Part shown: one piece after another, positions 37,178 through 48,126 of the stretch
How the letters are laid out: every line of letters begins with the position of its first letter
Numbering within the stretch: the stretch's first letter is position 1
Assembly (NCBI GenBank): GCA_030374765.1
Contig: JARGXX010000079.1
Location: 744,001-808,000, forward strand
Length of the DNA stretch: 64,000 nucleotides
Source of the DNA: Agarophyton chilense
Taxonomy: Eukaryota; Rhodophyta; Florideophyceae; Gracilariales; Gracilariaceae
Direction of reading: 5' to 3'
The notes under the pieces: generated by a model
Databases searched by the model: none
What the model was told of the DNA's origin: nothing
Seen by the model: only the letters and a program-made list of their open reading frames with translations
Program-made: the position numbers and the translations under genes

Positions 37178-39592
37178 TCACGTGACATGTTGAGCGAATT
37201 CATCCGCTTCAAAGTGTACGTGTTTGGCATCCCTTGAGCGCGATTTTTTCTTTCTTTCGCGAGTTGCCCCATCTTTCTTTCTTTTGGGTTTCGGACCATT
37301 GCAGCTCATGGCACGCAGAAGGTCTATCCGCAAACGCAAGCCAGATTTCCGCAGCGGCGTTTGCCAAGGCCGGAGAAACCCTTTGTATCGTTTTAGCCGA
37401 TCTTCTGCGCTAGCCCCCACGCCTCCAATTTCCTCAAGATCATCAAGCAAATCGAGTAGCATGATTGGATCGTGCCTTCGAACCAACACCGAATTGTGTC
37501 CCTTTTTATCGCAGACCCTAGAGAACCCAAAATGCTCTGGGCATCGAGCTTCTTCACCTCCTTCGCAACATCCACAGACTGCAGCGTAAAAATGACATGC
37601 GTGCCCACAGAGCGTGCATACAATTCCAGCCCCAGGCCCGTACTCGGGACCTACTTGGCAATTCTTCACGACCACACTAATATCATTAAGCATTTTGATC
37701 CGGAGGTTTTTCTCTTCGGCATATTGCGATATTGTCTTTTCCCCTTCAATCATGACGCGTCGTAACTCTCGAGCAACGATTGCGGCGTGAGTTCGCATCC
37801 GTTGCAACAGTTTACCCTCGCGAGCATACGGAAGCAACGATGCTTGCATTGATCTCGCCTCATGATATAGGAGATATTCCCAGGGGATGCATAAGGGTTT
37901 CAGTAGTCTTCTTGCGAATTTCGAAGCCTCCCTTCCCAATGGAAACCAAGATGGATGAGCAAAATTAACTGCTTCGGCAATATTGAAACCACAATTGAAT
38001 CCTGCGTGGTAAGCCCGTGGTCCTGTTACAACAATCGTTCTTGGTCGGTGTGTGACGCGGTATACGGGTATCCCATGGCGTGCGATCTCCTTCGGATCAA
38101 ACATTGTTGTTTTGTTCATCAGCAACGCTTGACCTGATACATTCTCATCCACAAGTGAAGGGGAAAACATCTTCATGGCCGCATATTCTTCAAATTTCGG
38201 TGCGTGTTGGGGGGGAATGGCATACCAAATCTTTTCCGCACTGCCTTCGTGCAAATATGAAATGGAATTCAAGAAGCCATCCTCTGTGTGCCAACAAAAA
38301 CGGGTGAAAAGCTGACCCACGTAGTACATGGAGTGGTTAATGCCTGGCATGTTGGGGAGATGTCGCAAGAGACTATCTTCGTTGACATTGCCTACGTGAC
38401 GACTGGCGACGAGACGACTATCTTCCGTCGGGCGGCGAACGAATTGGGGATCCGGGTTCGCTCTTTTCTGTGGCACTGTAGGCACCTGCTTACCTAGACT
38501 ACCATACCACTCCGCGTATGACATATCTTGAGTGTCAAAAGCTCCCTCAGCTTCAACATCAACACCGTAATCAACGCATAGAGGTTTACCATCAAGGCCC
38601 TTTCGCATCGAATGCCAGAAAATCTTCTCTAGATGCTTTATGTCTTTTCTCCACCCGTTACCAGTTTCGACAATCTCCGAGCACCATTTCTCATCCAGGC
38701 TCAACTTGCGGTGTAGGTCGTTGATGTTCGTTTGCGCTCTCTCTTTGAATGTCTGAAGCGAAATTGGAGTTTCAGAGTAACTGAACGTAATGGGCTTAGT
38801 TAGCCGCCCCTCGCTATCCTGGTTAAACACAAATACATTAGACTGAATTGATTTTCGCTTTCGTGACGATCGCGCTGGTTTCTTGATCGACGGCTTCTGT
38901 AGTCCCGCATCCTCCACGTCTTCCACAATAACCTCCTCTTCAATCGCCTCCGCTCCTGGGATGTATCTCGATGCGCAGTCATCATTGTTAGCAATAGCGA
39001 CGGAATGCTTTGAATCGCTTCTCCGCTCAACGGGATGTATTCCCTCGATGCGCGGAGCAGTGACTACGTTGTCGCTATTCAAGTTAGTGATTGGTTTTAT
39101 GTCTTTTTGTTGATAGCCAGTGTGCGTCGCGTCGGTTTTCGGGTCGGTGGAGCGTTCGTCCGGAAATGATGTGCACGTCATTCTGTCACACTCTTTTCGA
39201 GACGGTGACGGAATTTTCGGAGCAAACTTGGAAGTGAGGGACCGCTCGCACGACACCTGCTGCGTTTCCGTTTGGAGCGGAGACGGTTTCTCATGTTGAT
39301 TATAGGATGGGCGTCTTCGCCGCTTGGTTTCACGATGGCTGGTTGTAGATAGATTGCGAAGGAACTCTGGATCAACGAATGGGGCTTCTGGAAGAACTTG
39401 TGTGCGCACAAAAAAGCGAGAAGATGGACGCATCCTCATAGGAGGAGGACACCATTCTGGGGGCGGGTTGATAAGTACAGCCCCGTGTCGCATGGCCATA
39501 TCCGAAGCTCGCGCTGTGAGCTCTGCAAAGTTGCCCATCTCCTCCAAGGTGGGATGGATGATAGGCGCGTCTTGAACGGTTGAGTAATTCAT
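37178..39592 (-). CDS. JmjN/JmjC histone lysine demethylase with C5HC2 finger
   Basis: About 804 residues from the ATG at 39592. The same frame is open to an ATG at 39841, but that extra 83-residue stretch includes a membrane-like segment (LTCMFFSIGVVASLYALLSC) that is unlikely for a nuclear enzyme. A JmjN domain begins almost at once (APIIHPTLEEMGNFAELTAR). After a long basic, disordered linker comes JmjC with the Fe(II) ligands in FCWHTEDGFLNSISYLHEG (HxE) and the distal His in YHAGFNCGFNIAEAVNFA; EKIWYAIP is the 2-oxoglutarate Lys region. A C5HC2 zinc finger follows (CTLCGHACHFYAAVCGC, CPEHFGF). This order resembles KDM5/JARID1-like demethylases of H3K4, without ARID or PHD domains. The tail is Lys/Arg-rich. 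Single exon. Confidence 0.85.
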   Translation of the reverse strand: MNYSTVQDAPIIHPTLEEMGNFAELTARASDMAMRHGAVLINPPPEWCPPPMRMRPSSRFFVRTQVLPEAPFVDPEFLRNLSTTSHRETKRRRRPSYNQHEKPSPLQTETQQVSCERSLTSKFAPKIPSPSRKECDRMTCTSFPDERSTDPKTDATHTGYQQKDIKPITNLNSDNVVTAPRIEGIHPVERRSDSKHSVAIANNDDCASRYIPGAEAIEEEVIVEDVEDAGLQKPSIKKPARSSRKRKSIQSNVFVFNQDSEGRLTKPITFSYSETPISLQTFKERAQTNINDLHRKLSLDEKWCSEIVETGNGWRKDIKHLEKIFWHSMRKGLDGKPLCVDYGVDVEAEGAFDTQDMSYAEWYGSLGKQVPTVPQKRANPDPQFVRRPTEDSRLVASRHVGNVNEDSLLRHLPNMPGINHSMYYVGQLFTRFCWHTEDGFLNSISYLHEGSAEKIWYAIPPQHAPKFEEYAAMKMFSPSLVDENVSGQALLMNKTTMFDPKEIARHGIPVYRVTHRPRTIVVTGPRAYHAGFNCGFNIAEAVNFAHPSWFPLGREASKFARRLLKPLCIPWEYLLYHEARSMQASLLPYAREGKLLQRMRTHAAIVARELRRVMIEGEKTISQYAEEKNLRIKMLNDISVVVKNCQVGPEYGPGAGIVCTLCGHACHFYAAVCGCCEGGEEARCPEHFGFSRVCDKKGHNSVLVRRHDPIMLLDLLDDLEEIGGVGASAEDRLKRYKGFLRPWQTPLRKSGLRLRIDLLRAMSCNGPKPKRKKDGATRERKKKSRSRDAKHVHFEADEFAQHVT

Positions 39593-41218
39593 ATGGGTAT
39601 GGGGAGCGGGACAAAAGGACAAGGGTTGTAACGACGGTGCTGGAACGAAGAGCACTGACTGACTTTGCGAAATACCAATTGTGCAAGATAACAAGGCATA
39701 TAAGCTGGCAACTACACCAATGCTAAAGAACATGCAAGTTAGAATGTTTTCTGTCCGGGCATTCGCTCTTTCTTGGTGACTACTGGTCAGTTCGTCGGCC
39801 ACTATTCTGTAATGCGATTGCATCTGACAGAAAACTTGCATTTCAATTATTTCGGCCTGCCAGTCAGCCCGAAGCTGACCTCGTCAGTGGTGGTGAAGAG
39901 ATCGGCTCGGCGCGCTCTTTCGGGGGGAAGTTTTGAGCAGTGAGCTGTGAGAGAAAGAACGCTTGTGCTTCTCGCTGACATTCGCCGTGGCAGTTTAAAT
40001 GCAGAGAGAAACTGACACAGCAGATGCGACATGTACAGTATGAATAGGAGTATAATTAAGAACGAAGGGGTAAAGGGTTTGCAATCCCAAGCTTGGTGAC
40101 CCACCCCTCCACTCATAAATGCTGTAGATACCACAATAACTTGTGACAACGAACAGCAGATATGATATGGTTTCGCATCGACTATGAATGATCCGTGCAG
40201 CGGACATAGACAAATAAATCAATAGAGAAGCTTGTTTAAAGATTAAAGTTGAAGGTGAATGGGGACGAACCTGCTGCTACAACTTGAAGGCTTGCCTCGG
40301 AGACATCGCAATCGAGGTAGTCATCTATGAGAACGTCATCACTATCAGAAGACGAGGCTGGCGACTGGAAGGTCAGATTCAAGAGCTCGTGAGTGATTGC
40401 CGGTAGGGAGGCAATTAAGATTAGCAGGGCGAATGGCTCGCGATGTGTCGGCGAAATCGTGGCTCTTGGCAGGTGATGATGATAACGGGCTACTGATAGC
40501 ACCGAGGTAGGCGACCGTTCCAACAACGACGCTTTGCAACAAGAGGCACCGGAGCAACGCCGTGCCAGCAAGGAGCAGAGTAAAAACAACCGCAACGCAT
40601 CGACAAAGGCAAATGATTCTCGCCCAATTAAGCGAGAAACAGCTACACACTGCCAACAACGAGCCCCGACAGACAACACGTGGCAAGCTTACCCCTTTGA
40701 GCTTCGGAATCCGAACCTTTGGCACAGAACAAACGCCTTGTAAGGGACAGGCTGTCGCTCGAATAGCAATGAGATACCAAGCGAAGATTGATTGCTATAA
40801 TATGGCCGGCAACTGCTGTACAGCGCTGTCAGACTTCCGACTACGCTGCCCAACCGACTCGCTCATCCCTTCCCCCAAGTCGGGAGCCATCTTTTCAGGT
40901 TTCCCCGCCCCCTCCGCCGACTCATCTCAAAGCGAACTGCAGTTCATAGTTGTGTGACTCGCCCGTCATTTACTTCCCTTGAACTGTCCGCTTCGACTCC
41001 GCCTTTCACGACTCTGCCTTTTACCACTCTGCCTCTCACGACCCTGCCGCCCCCGAGCTTCGCTTCGTCGCTACCTCGTGCCCTACTTTTCACTCGTTCT
41101 TCGTTTCGCCTTCCGCCACAACCTGTGCGCTCCACACGAAGCCACTATTGAATAATCCCGTTCCCTTCTTCGTTCTTTTCGCTGTTACTCTCATCGTAGC
41201 TTCGCACAGCGCCTCATC
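39593..41218. other. Divergent promoter region between demethylase and kinase genes
   Basis: About 1.6 kb. Minus-strand frames at 40236-40679 and 40345-40725 overlap each other, lack ATG starts and have no family match, so no gene is called. Just before the kinase ATG the plus strand is C/T-rich, as in a 5' leader, with a 15-bp tandem repeat (unit CTCTGCCTTTTACCA-like) of about 3.5 copies at 40997-41048. Confidence 0.45.
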
Positions 41219-43012
41219 ATGGGGTCAAGGGTAGGACCGTATATCGTGACTTCCACGCTCGGACAGGGAACCTTTGGAAAGGTCAAGCTCGCTCAACACC
41301 AAGAAACTGGAAAAGAGTATGCCATAAAAATCCTCGACAAGTCCGACATAAAGGCAAATGAGCTCACCGTCAACGTCCGTCGCGAAATCGCCATCATGAA
41401 AGCTCTTAACCACAAGAACATTGTCAATCTTCGTGAAGTCCTCAGCTCCAAGTCCAAGCTTTACATTGTTATGGACCTTGTTCGGGGTGGAGAGCTTTTT
41501 GAGCAAATTGAACGAAAGGGCGAACTAGATGAACCAACTGCTCGCAAATATTTCCAACAGCTTATTGATGGCATCGATTACTGTCATCGTCGGGGTGTCT
41601 GCCACAGGGATCTCAAGCCAGAAAATCTTCTTGTTGACAGCAATGGAACTCTGAAGATTACTGATTTCGGTGTTTCTTCCATGAAAGGAGTCAGTGGCAG
41701 CGACCTTCTGTACACTGCCTGCGGAACCCCGTACTACTGCGCTCCGGAGATTATTAACGGAGCCGAAGACGGATACTCTGGTGTGAAGATTGATGCATGG
41801 TCATGTGGCATTATTCTGTATTTGCTCTTAACTGGGCAGTTACCATTTCAGAATGAGGACATGACAGTTCTCTACGAGCAAATTAACCGTTGTAAGGTGG
41901 ATTACCCCCATTGGATGCCGGCTGAGGCGAAGGACTTGATCTCAAGGTTACTCGAAAAAGACCCCGAGAAGCGCTTTTCACTAGAGGACGTAAAGAAACA
42001 TCCTTGGTTCCTTGTGGATTATGAACCTGCAGATAGTGACCTTAACAGGCGTCTTCCTGATCATAATCGTGCTGGAAGTCATTCGTCTTCATCGTCGCGG
42101 GGCAGCGGAAAGGCTTCCAGGGGAAACTCACGCGGTTCCAAATCGCGTGAGAAGCTAGAGCGCGGTCGTCGTTCGAACGAGCCGGTAGCACCACCTCCAG
42201 CATCCGCCCCAGCCCCGGAGCCGGAACCTATTCCTGTCGTCCGTGATGTCGTAGCAGAGTTCGAAGGTAAGGACTTAGAAGAAGTGGTGAGAGCAGCTTT
42301 GCCCGGGAAGCCCCGAAAAAGAATCGACGACGTAGTTACAAAGCTCGCTGATTTGGATATCGATTGTACGGAAGATATTCAATTCCTTGCGAAGACCTTC
42401 AAGACACCAAAGGTATTGACCGAATGGTTGGAGACCAACAGCAAACTTCCTGCTGTCACATGTATGCGTATCTCCGGGTTTTTTTTCCAATCGGAGTAAT
42501 TCTGCGTAGATATCGATAAATAGCTTATGTGCTGAGCGGACTAACTATGATATGCTTTGAACAGGAAGGTATCTTCGTCTTTCTCCCATCTATATAACGT
42601 CTTTCGCTGAGTTCCGAAGCCGTTTTGTGACGAACGGGACTGGCGTCGGCGATGTTTGCTTATCTTGCAGTGATTTTCCTTTTGGCTCTCAAATATTTCG
42701 GGCATTCCAGCAGTTCTACATGATATCCTTGTAACTCACAAGCAAAACAAAATTTTTCTCCTTTCGGGGGCTAAAATAACTGCTGATGAACTTAGAGTAG
42801 ATATTCCCTCCGAAGTGACGTCGCCAGAATTTGTTTCCACGGTCAAGAGCACTTTTTCCATGTTTTCTGCATGGTCTTCTAACAAAAGTGCGTTTTCGTT
42901 GCGTTATACTCGTCGCTTGTCCTTTTTAACTGTTAAGGAACAGGAATTGGAACAGGCCAAACTGTATAAAACGTTAGATGATTCCAATGTTTATTCTTTT
43001 CTTTACCTCTGA
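41219..43012 (+). CDS. SnRK/CIPK-like Ser/Thr protein kinase (2 exons proposed)
   Basis: CAMK/SnRK-group kinase. Domain motifs: GQGTFGKV (15-22), the ATP-binding Lys in YAIKIL (37), HRDLKPENLL (129-138), DFGVSS (149-154) and TACGTPYYCAPEII; the catalytic domain ends near residue 265. A basic Ser/Arg linker, a Pro/Ala-rich stretch and a C-terminal helical module (DDVVTKLADLDIDCTEDIQF, VLTEWLETNSKLPAV) follow. Unspliced, the frame ends at 42499 with an implausible tail (CMRISGFFFQSE). A donor T|GTATGC at 42462 and acceptor TTCCAG at 42710 would join in phase to a frame running to 43012 (514 residues). Alternative acceptors at 42670 (stop 42723) or near 42565 (immediate stop) are possible. The kinase domain is certain, the C-terminal model is not. 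SNF1/CIPK-type stress or Ca2+ signalling is inferred. Confidence 0.8.
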
Positions 43013-43097
43013 GGTTCTCAGTTGCTGAAAAGCATGGGCTAGCTAAACTAATGATTTTACCAGTAGTTCTAGATATACGGGTTGGTTAGGCCGTCGA

Positions 43098-45458
43098 CTA
43101 CGAACTGCGGATGTTGAAGTACCTCATGACTAATGGATTGCGAACAAAGAAACTCAAGAGTGATGGGCGACTTCCCAGCATATCCAGAAGTCTTATGGGA
43201 GCCATCAACGCGTGAGCAATCCGGGGTTCAATTGCGGAAGTGTACGAGCTCACTTTAAAGCCATCAATGATAATGTCTCCATGTGATGTGTGGGGATTGA
43301 AGAGACCACGATCAAAAATCTGAATCTTGGCCGTGACAAGAGCTAGAGTCCCATTTGAAAGGGTCAAGAAGTCTGAAGCTGAAACATCTCGAGCAGGTAG
43401 TAAACCTCTTTGGGTGTAGATATAATGTGAGGATGTAACGGTAAGGCTCTTTCCGCCCTCAGTGATGAACTGACTGAAGGGGAAAACAATTGCCTTTTCA
43501 GCATGGCTGAAATCGATGACGGGAGATAATATACCATCTGCGACCATCACTCTATTGCCGACCCGCAAGTCTTCAACTCTGATTAAGTTTCCGTTCCCCC
43601 CAACTGTTAAAGCACCAGCAGGGAAACAAGAAGAACCATCATTCTGAGGAGCCTCTGAAGTGGACGGCGATGGGGTGCTTGAATTTTCGCTGCTTGGTAT
43701 TGCAGATTGCGATGCATCTGATTTACTCATCTGTGGATCACTCAGAGCGACTGGGCTTTCCTGCACAGAGGGTGTAGAAACTTCAAAGCTTGGCAAAATT
43801 GAAGCCGATGGAATGTGACCGAAGACAAGATGAGGATTCGCTTTTGACGGCTCTGCCGTTGGCGAATGAGTTCCCCTTAATATGATACCTTGTTCTAGTA
43901 ATGGGTTTCCCTCTTTTCCCTTGGTGGTAGACTGCTCCGGACGTCCTCCTGTGGAAGCAAAATCCACGATTTTGGGTGCCTTCGAAGAGTCCGGGTAAAT
44001 GGAAGGTGTCGGAGATCCCGTAGCAGAAACGACATTGATAGGAGACACTGCCTTCGTAGCAGTCGGGGGCTTGATGTTTTGTTTTCTTGATGCTGAGGGC
44101 GATGTTGAAGGCTTTGATATGCTTGGTCGTGGCTGCTTGGAAACTTGACTTGATGAAAACACTGTAGTTGCGTTGGGTGCTAGCGTCTTAAAACCTCTCG
44201 ATTTCGTTGATGGAGACGGATACTGTGATGCTTTCGGTGTAGCCTGGTTAGACATCTCTTTCGGGGGGGCTGTTTCATAGGATGGTATGTCCAAAGCCTT
44301 CCCAGTGGTCGATGGAGATGGGTGCTGTATCTGTATTGTACTCTTTTCGGGAGAACTTGGCGTAATGGATTGCGTTTTCGAGTCCTTCTGATCAGTCGCT
44401 GGAGATGGAGAAGCTGTAGTGTATGGTATTTTAGTTTGGTTTGGAGAGGTTGGCGAGACGGATTCTGTCGCAAGAGTTGAAGGTCGCCCTTCTGTTGCGG
44501 TTGCTGTGCTTGTGTGAGTTTCCGTGGGTGCTTTGGGTGACGTTTTCCCCGGTGTTGGTCCATATTCCTGACTTTCAGCGTCCTTTGACGGTTTAGATGA
44601 AGCATCAATGCTTGGTAATTCCCGGTTATATATTGGAGATGACTGTGGTGAAGGCACCATATCTTCTGTGTCCGCTTTGGATGAAGGGCGAGGAGTAGAA
44701 GAAGGCATCACTGTAGATTTCGTTGGTTCAGTAGAGGACATAGGCGACTTGAAATTGCTTGGGTTTGGCGACAAAGAGATAGTCACCGATACAGGCCCAT
44801 ATCGGGATTCCTTTGTTTCGGTTGGCTGCACAGGAATTGGCGATGGTGAGCCCCACGTGCTGGTAAACGCACAAGCTTTGTGTTTGTCATTTATGAGCAT
44901 GACTTTCGGATGGCCGTGGAAGGGGATGTGAAACTCATTCCCGAAAGGCTCACTGTCAGATGTGATAAGCACCGCAGCCCCCTTTGTCAACGATGAGCCA
45001 ACACAGGATCTAGTTTGGTTCTCTTTTCCTATGTAAAAACCGTCCAGGCTCAACAACACTTTGCGAATAGAACGTTTAAATCCCGTCACGTCTTTTTGAA
45101 GCCCGAATATATCAGCGATAGCATCAGAGGAGAGCTTCTTTTCATACTTCAACATGAGCAGTCCGCCATCGTTACAAATTGACCCATCATGCGTGATCTC
45201 TTCGTGAGGTAAAGAAATAGCAGTCGTATCATGGTTTCCATTGGTTAAGTGCGTGATCGTCCTCGGACATAGGTTTCCTTTGCCAGAGAGTTCCATAAAT
45301 CGGGAGTAATGGCCATGAATGTCTTTTGAATTCAGAGAAAGTCGCTGCTCAGTAGAATCAAACACGGCCTCGAGAGTGACGACTCGCTTGGTTGGAGCTG
45401 CCAGTGAAGAGGTCGGCACTGAAAGCAATACCACGATGAAGGCGAGGATCCTGAGCAT
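43098..45458 (-). CDS. Secreted hedgehog-type Hint (Hog) domain protein
   Basis: 786 residues, single exon. A signal peptide is clear (MLRILAFIVVLLSVPTSSLA). An N-terminal domain of about 180 residues with several Cys follows; no family is recognised. Residues about 210-605 are mucin-like, Ser/Thr/Pro-rich with repeated PSPS/TPS motifs and probably O-glycosylated. The C terminus is a Hint domain of hedgehog type: nucleophile Cys611 in SCFPAGALTV, VEDLRVGNRVMVADG, the Thr-x-x-His motif VTSSHYIY (Thr675, His678), and RGLFNPHTSHGDIIIDGF, followed by SSYT and APIRLLDMLG, which match the end of hedgehog Hog domains. In animals Hint cleaves the chain at the Cys. Autoprocessing of this cell-surface or wall protein is inferred. 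Where animal hedgehogs have a second Cys (SCY) this has SSY. Confidence 0.85.
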   Translation of the reverse strand: MLRILAFIVVLLSVPTSSLAAPTKRVVTLEAVFDSTEQRLSLNSKDIHGHYSRFMELSGKGNLCPRTITHLTNGNHDTTAISLPHEEITHDGSICNDGGLLMLKYEKKLSSDAIADIFGLQKDVTGFKRSIRKVLLSLDGFYIGKENQTRSCVGSSLTKGAAVLITSDSEPFGNEFHIPFHGHPKVMLINDKHKACAFTSTWGSPSPIPVQPTETKESRYGPVSVTISLSPNPSNFKSPMSSTEPTKSTVMPSSTPRPSSKADTEDMVPSPQSSPIYNRELPSIDASSKPSKDAESQEYGPTPGKTSPKAPTETHTSTATATEGRPSTLATESVSPTSPNQTKIPYTTASPSPATDQKDSKTQSITPSSPEKSTIQIQHPSPSTTGKALDIPSYETAPPKEMSNQATPKASQYPSPSTKSRGFKTLAPNATTVFSSSQVSKQPRPSISKPSTSPSASRKQNIKPPTATKAVSPINVVSATGSPTPSIYPDSSKAPKIVDFASTGGRPEQSTTKGKEGNPLLEQGIILRGTHSPTAEPSKANPHLVFGHIPSASILPSFEVSTPSVQESPVALSDPQMSKSDASQSAIPSSENSSTPSPSTSEAPQNDGSSCFPAGALTVGGNGNLIRVEDLRVGNRVMVADGILSPVIDFSHAEKAIVFPFSQFITEGGKSLTVTSSHYIYTQRGLLPARDVSASDFLTLSNGTLALVTAKIQIFDRGLFNPHTSHGDIIIDGFKVSSYTSAIEPRIAHALMAPIRLLDMLGSRPSLLSFFVRNPLVMRYFNIRSS

Positions 45459-47135
45459 CGCTTCTTAAAAACAGCTTCGAAATGAATGTGTACAGCTCTC
45501 TGCGCTCTTCGAAAGATAACAGTGGTAATCAAGTTTCTTAGATTTCCCTGTTCAACGGAACTGATGGGTGAAGATGGTTGGCTGGGTGTTGTGAATTCGT
45601 GCTGGGAACGTTCAACAGCTCCGCAGGCCTTTAAGGTGTTGGATGGCGCTTGAAATTGCACTTAGCATTTGACGTTCGCTCGAACTGTTCAAAGGAGAGG
45701 GTATTAATTCTCAATGCTATGAAGAAGTTGCATTTCCAGCCTCACGGCGTTCTAATAACATGTACAAGTTTGCACTAAAAAACTATGGCTAGAACGACAG
45801 TATTCTTCGGTTTTCTTTTGTCCCGCAGAAGTCAAAGACCTCGTTGATTATCCCCTCTCATTTTACGCGATTGGGTCAACTCTTCTGTTCGATTAACATG
45901 AATTTCGGGGGTGAGCTTCAGTTTTCAAAAAAAGTTCGGCATTCAAGCGTTTCCATGATCTTGCAGATGGCACAGACTCACATTTCAAACGACTGCCTCT
46001 TTTCTGAAAGCCCAGGGGCATGCCTTCGTTCAATATTTGGACGTGTGACGTACACTCTCGTGTTTTCAGAAGAGTTGTTGTCCAGGCCCCCTCTCCGTAA
46101 TAATGGATCCAAAGATGTGATTTAGCATTCTCTTTTGGAACTTGCAGCGGGGGTTCTTTATTTCGCGGTTATTAAGAAGAATTGTTCCGGCTAACGTCTT
46201 CGCTGGACTCGGCGTCAGATGCAGAAAGAAAGAAAGAAGCAGGGGAGAGAGATTCGGAAGAAACATTTTCTTTTATAATACCGTTCAACCTACCATCGCT
46301 CCAATGAAATGAATAAAGTAGGAGTTGGTTGGCAAGGAATGTAAAGACAGTGATATGCGGTGGTCAAAGCATTAACATACGTTCCGTTGATGAAGTTCTC
46401 GGCCGTAAAGCAGAATCCACAGATTCAATCGTCACATGACGGGGTCCCACACCTTTCAACGCGGCATGACAAAGGCATAGTATCGAAGCATCAGAGTCTG
46501 CATTGATCGTATACTTCATTTGGTCTGCATTTCTTTTTCATCTTGGTGCCCCGCGAATACTGAACACGCCACGTATTCTAAATTTAGGTTTGGTATGGGC
46601 TCGCAACATCAGGGGATGATGGTTGCGCTTTTGGAGATAATGTATCAAGGCTAACGCTCAACAGTTCACCAAGCGATTTGCACACGAATGTCTATCGCAT
46701 GTCTCGCGCAACCATGCATCCATGAGCGGTACACCTGAGGTTCGTTCCAGTAGTAGCATGTAATAACTGCATGAATACAACCATCGAACGAACGGGGACA
46801 TCAACGGTAGATTTGTTTTAACTCGCAGGCCCTTGCGTTGCATTGTGTGCGCATGGTGGAGCTTCTGAATGTAAAAGGGTTACTCACCAATCCTGCTACG
46901 TACAGCGCACTTTTTTTGGTTTTTGTTCTCCTTTCAAGTGGATAATTAACGTATTTACGCGACCGTCTCACTTTTGCGGCTTTTGTTGAGCAAGGGCTTG
47001 TTTGGTGCACCGAGAAAATGCGCTTTGGGCGCACTATCAGGAAAGCAGACTTGGATCGACAGTTTTATTGCTTCGCTATTTTGAACTGTTGTCAAGATTC
47101 GAACACAATCAGGAAGAAGCGATCGAGTCGGTCAC
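45459..47135. other. Intergenic, no confident gene
   Basis: About 1.7 kb between the Hint gene and the bL25 gene, which are divergent. Short frames (for example 45844-46125 plus, 46801-47034 minus) have no recognisable family and no consistent support. AT-rich stretches occur; no repeat or transposon motif was identified. Confidence 0.45.
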
Positions 47136-48024
47136 ATGATGCAAACCGCTGGCAACATCTTCCGATCTGTACAATGCGCTCGCTGGCAGAACAAACTTCG
47201 ATTTCTCGCGAACGCTGTACAAACCTTACCAGAAGTCAGCAGCAGACGAGATATTGTTATTGATGACATAAATTTGCTCGATTCGTCAGATCCAAATCTT
47301 TTTCATAGAACTTTAACCGGAAGACTTAGAGAAGGAAATAAAAGAGCTACCGGAAAAATTCGCAAGGAAGGCTCCTGGTAAGTTACTGGGTTTATTTGTG
47401 TTTGTTTCACTACTTGAGCTGAAGAACTAACAAAAGAATTCACATTGATGAAGGATCGTGGCATGTGTCGAGGGTCGCAACAAGTTTCCTGACCTCATCT
47501 TACAAGTTCCAAAAGCCCCTCTTCTTGAAGATATGCTTGCGGGTAGATTTGCTTTACAGAAGAGAGGAAAGACTCGCTTTGTGGGACCATTGTATGAATT
47601 GGCGATTGAGGAACATGCAGTGGGCGAATATGGCAAACTCCTTGACACTGCGAGTCTGCCCTTTGAACGGATACGGGTTCTTGCCCATAATATTCGAATA
47701 CACCCAGTCGGGGAGTACCCATTAGGCGTCTCGTTTCGGTATTCTCCCGAGAACGAGCCTGTTAGAGTCCGAGTACCCATGGTATGTATCAATCAGGAGA
47801 AAAGCCCCGGGATACGAGACGGAGGATGGCTCAATCGTCTCCAGAAGTATATCGATATTAACGTTGCGCCGTTTACTCCAGCACCTCAGTTTGTGACAAT
47901 GGATGTTTCGGGAATGGGAATGAAAGAGAAACGATTCGTTAGAGACTTGCAGTTTGAAAAAAAGGGCGATGGATGCCGAACTGTCTTGGGAGATGATGAA
48001 CCAGCCGTAGTCATTTCTAAGTAA
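47136..48024 (+). CDS. bL25-family ribosomal protein, probably mitochondrial (2 exons)
   Basis: Exons 47136-47377 and 47454-48024, intron 76 bp (TG|GTAAGT ... ATGAAG|G) with a CTAAC branch-point-like motif; 270 residues. The N terminus MMQTAGNIFRSVQCARWQNK is amphipathic and basic, fitting a mitochondrial presequence. The bL25/TL5 fold is recognised from the order of segments: GKIRKEGSW into the domain, RIRVLAHNIRIHPVGEYPLG (compare 'LP+DVQRHPVT-EP'), VRVRVPMVCINQEKSPGIRD (compare 'V-VPV-+-NEE-SPGLK-GG'), GGWLNRLQKYIDINV and FVTMDVSGMGMKEKRF ('-VD-SGL-IGD'). It binds 5S rRNA in bacteria. The spliced join is in frame and continues the domain, supporting the intron. The RPL17 gene is convergent, 103 bp away. 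Confidence 0.7.
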
Positions 48025-48126
48025 GTGCTCGAACCCAGAGGGATCCATGTAAAGATTTAAGTGCACTGAAAGGACTTTCGATTTGAATTTGTGGAACATA
48101 TCCGCCGGAGCGTTTACTGTCGCAAC

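Noticed and set aside
39593..39841. N-terminal extension of the demethylase with a membrane-like segment
   Set aside because: The JmjN domain starts just after the ATG at 39592, and a membrane anchor is unlikely on a nuclear enzyme; the upstream stretch is probably leader.
40236..40725. Two overlapping minus-strand frames of about 125-147 codons
   Set aside because: Neither has an ATG start, they overlap in different phases, and no domain is seen; a spliced gene cannot be fully excluded.
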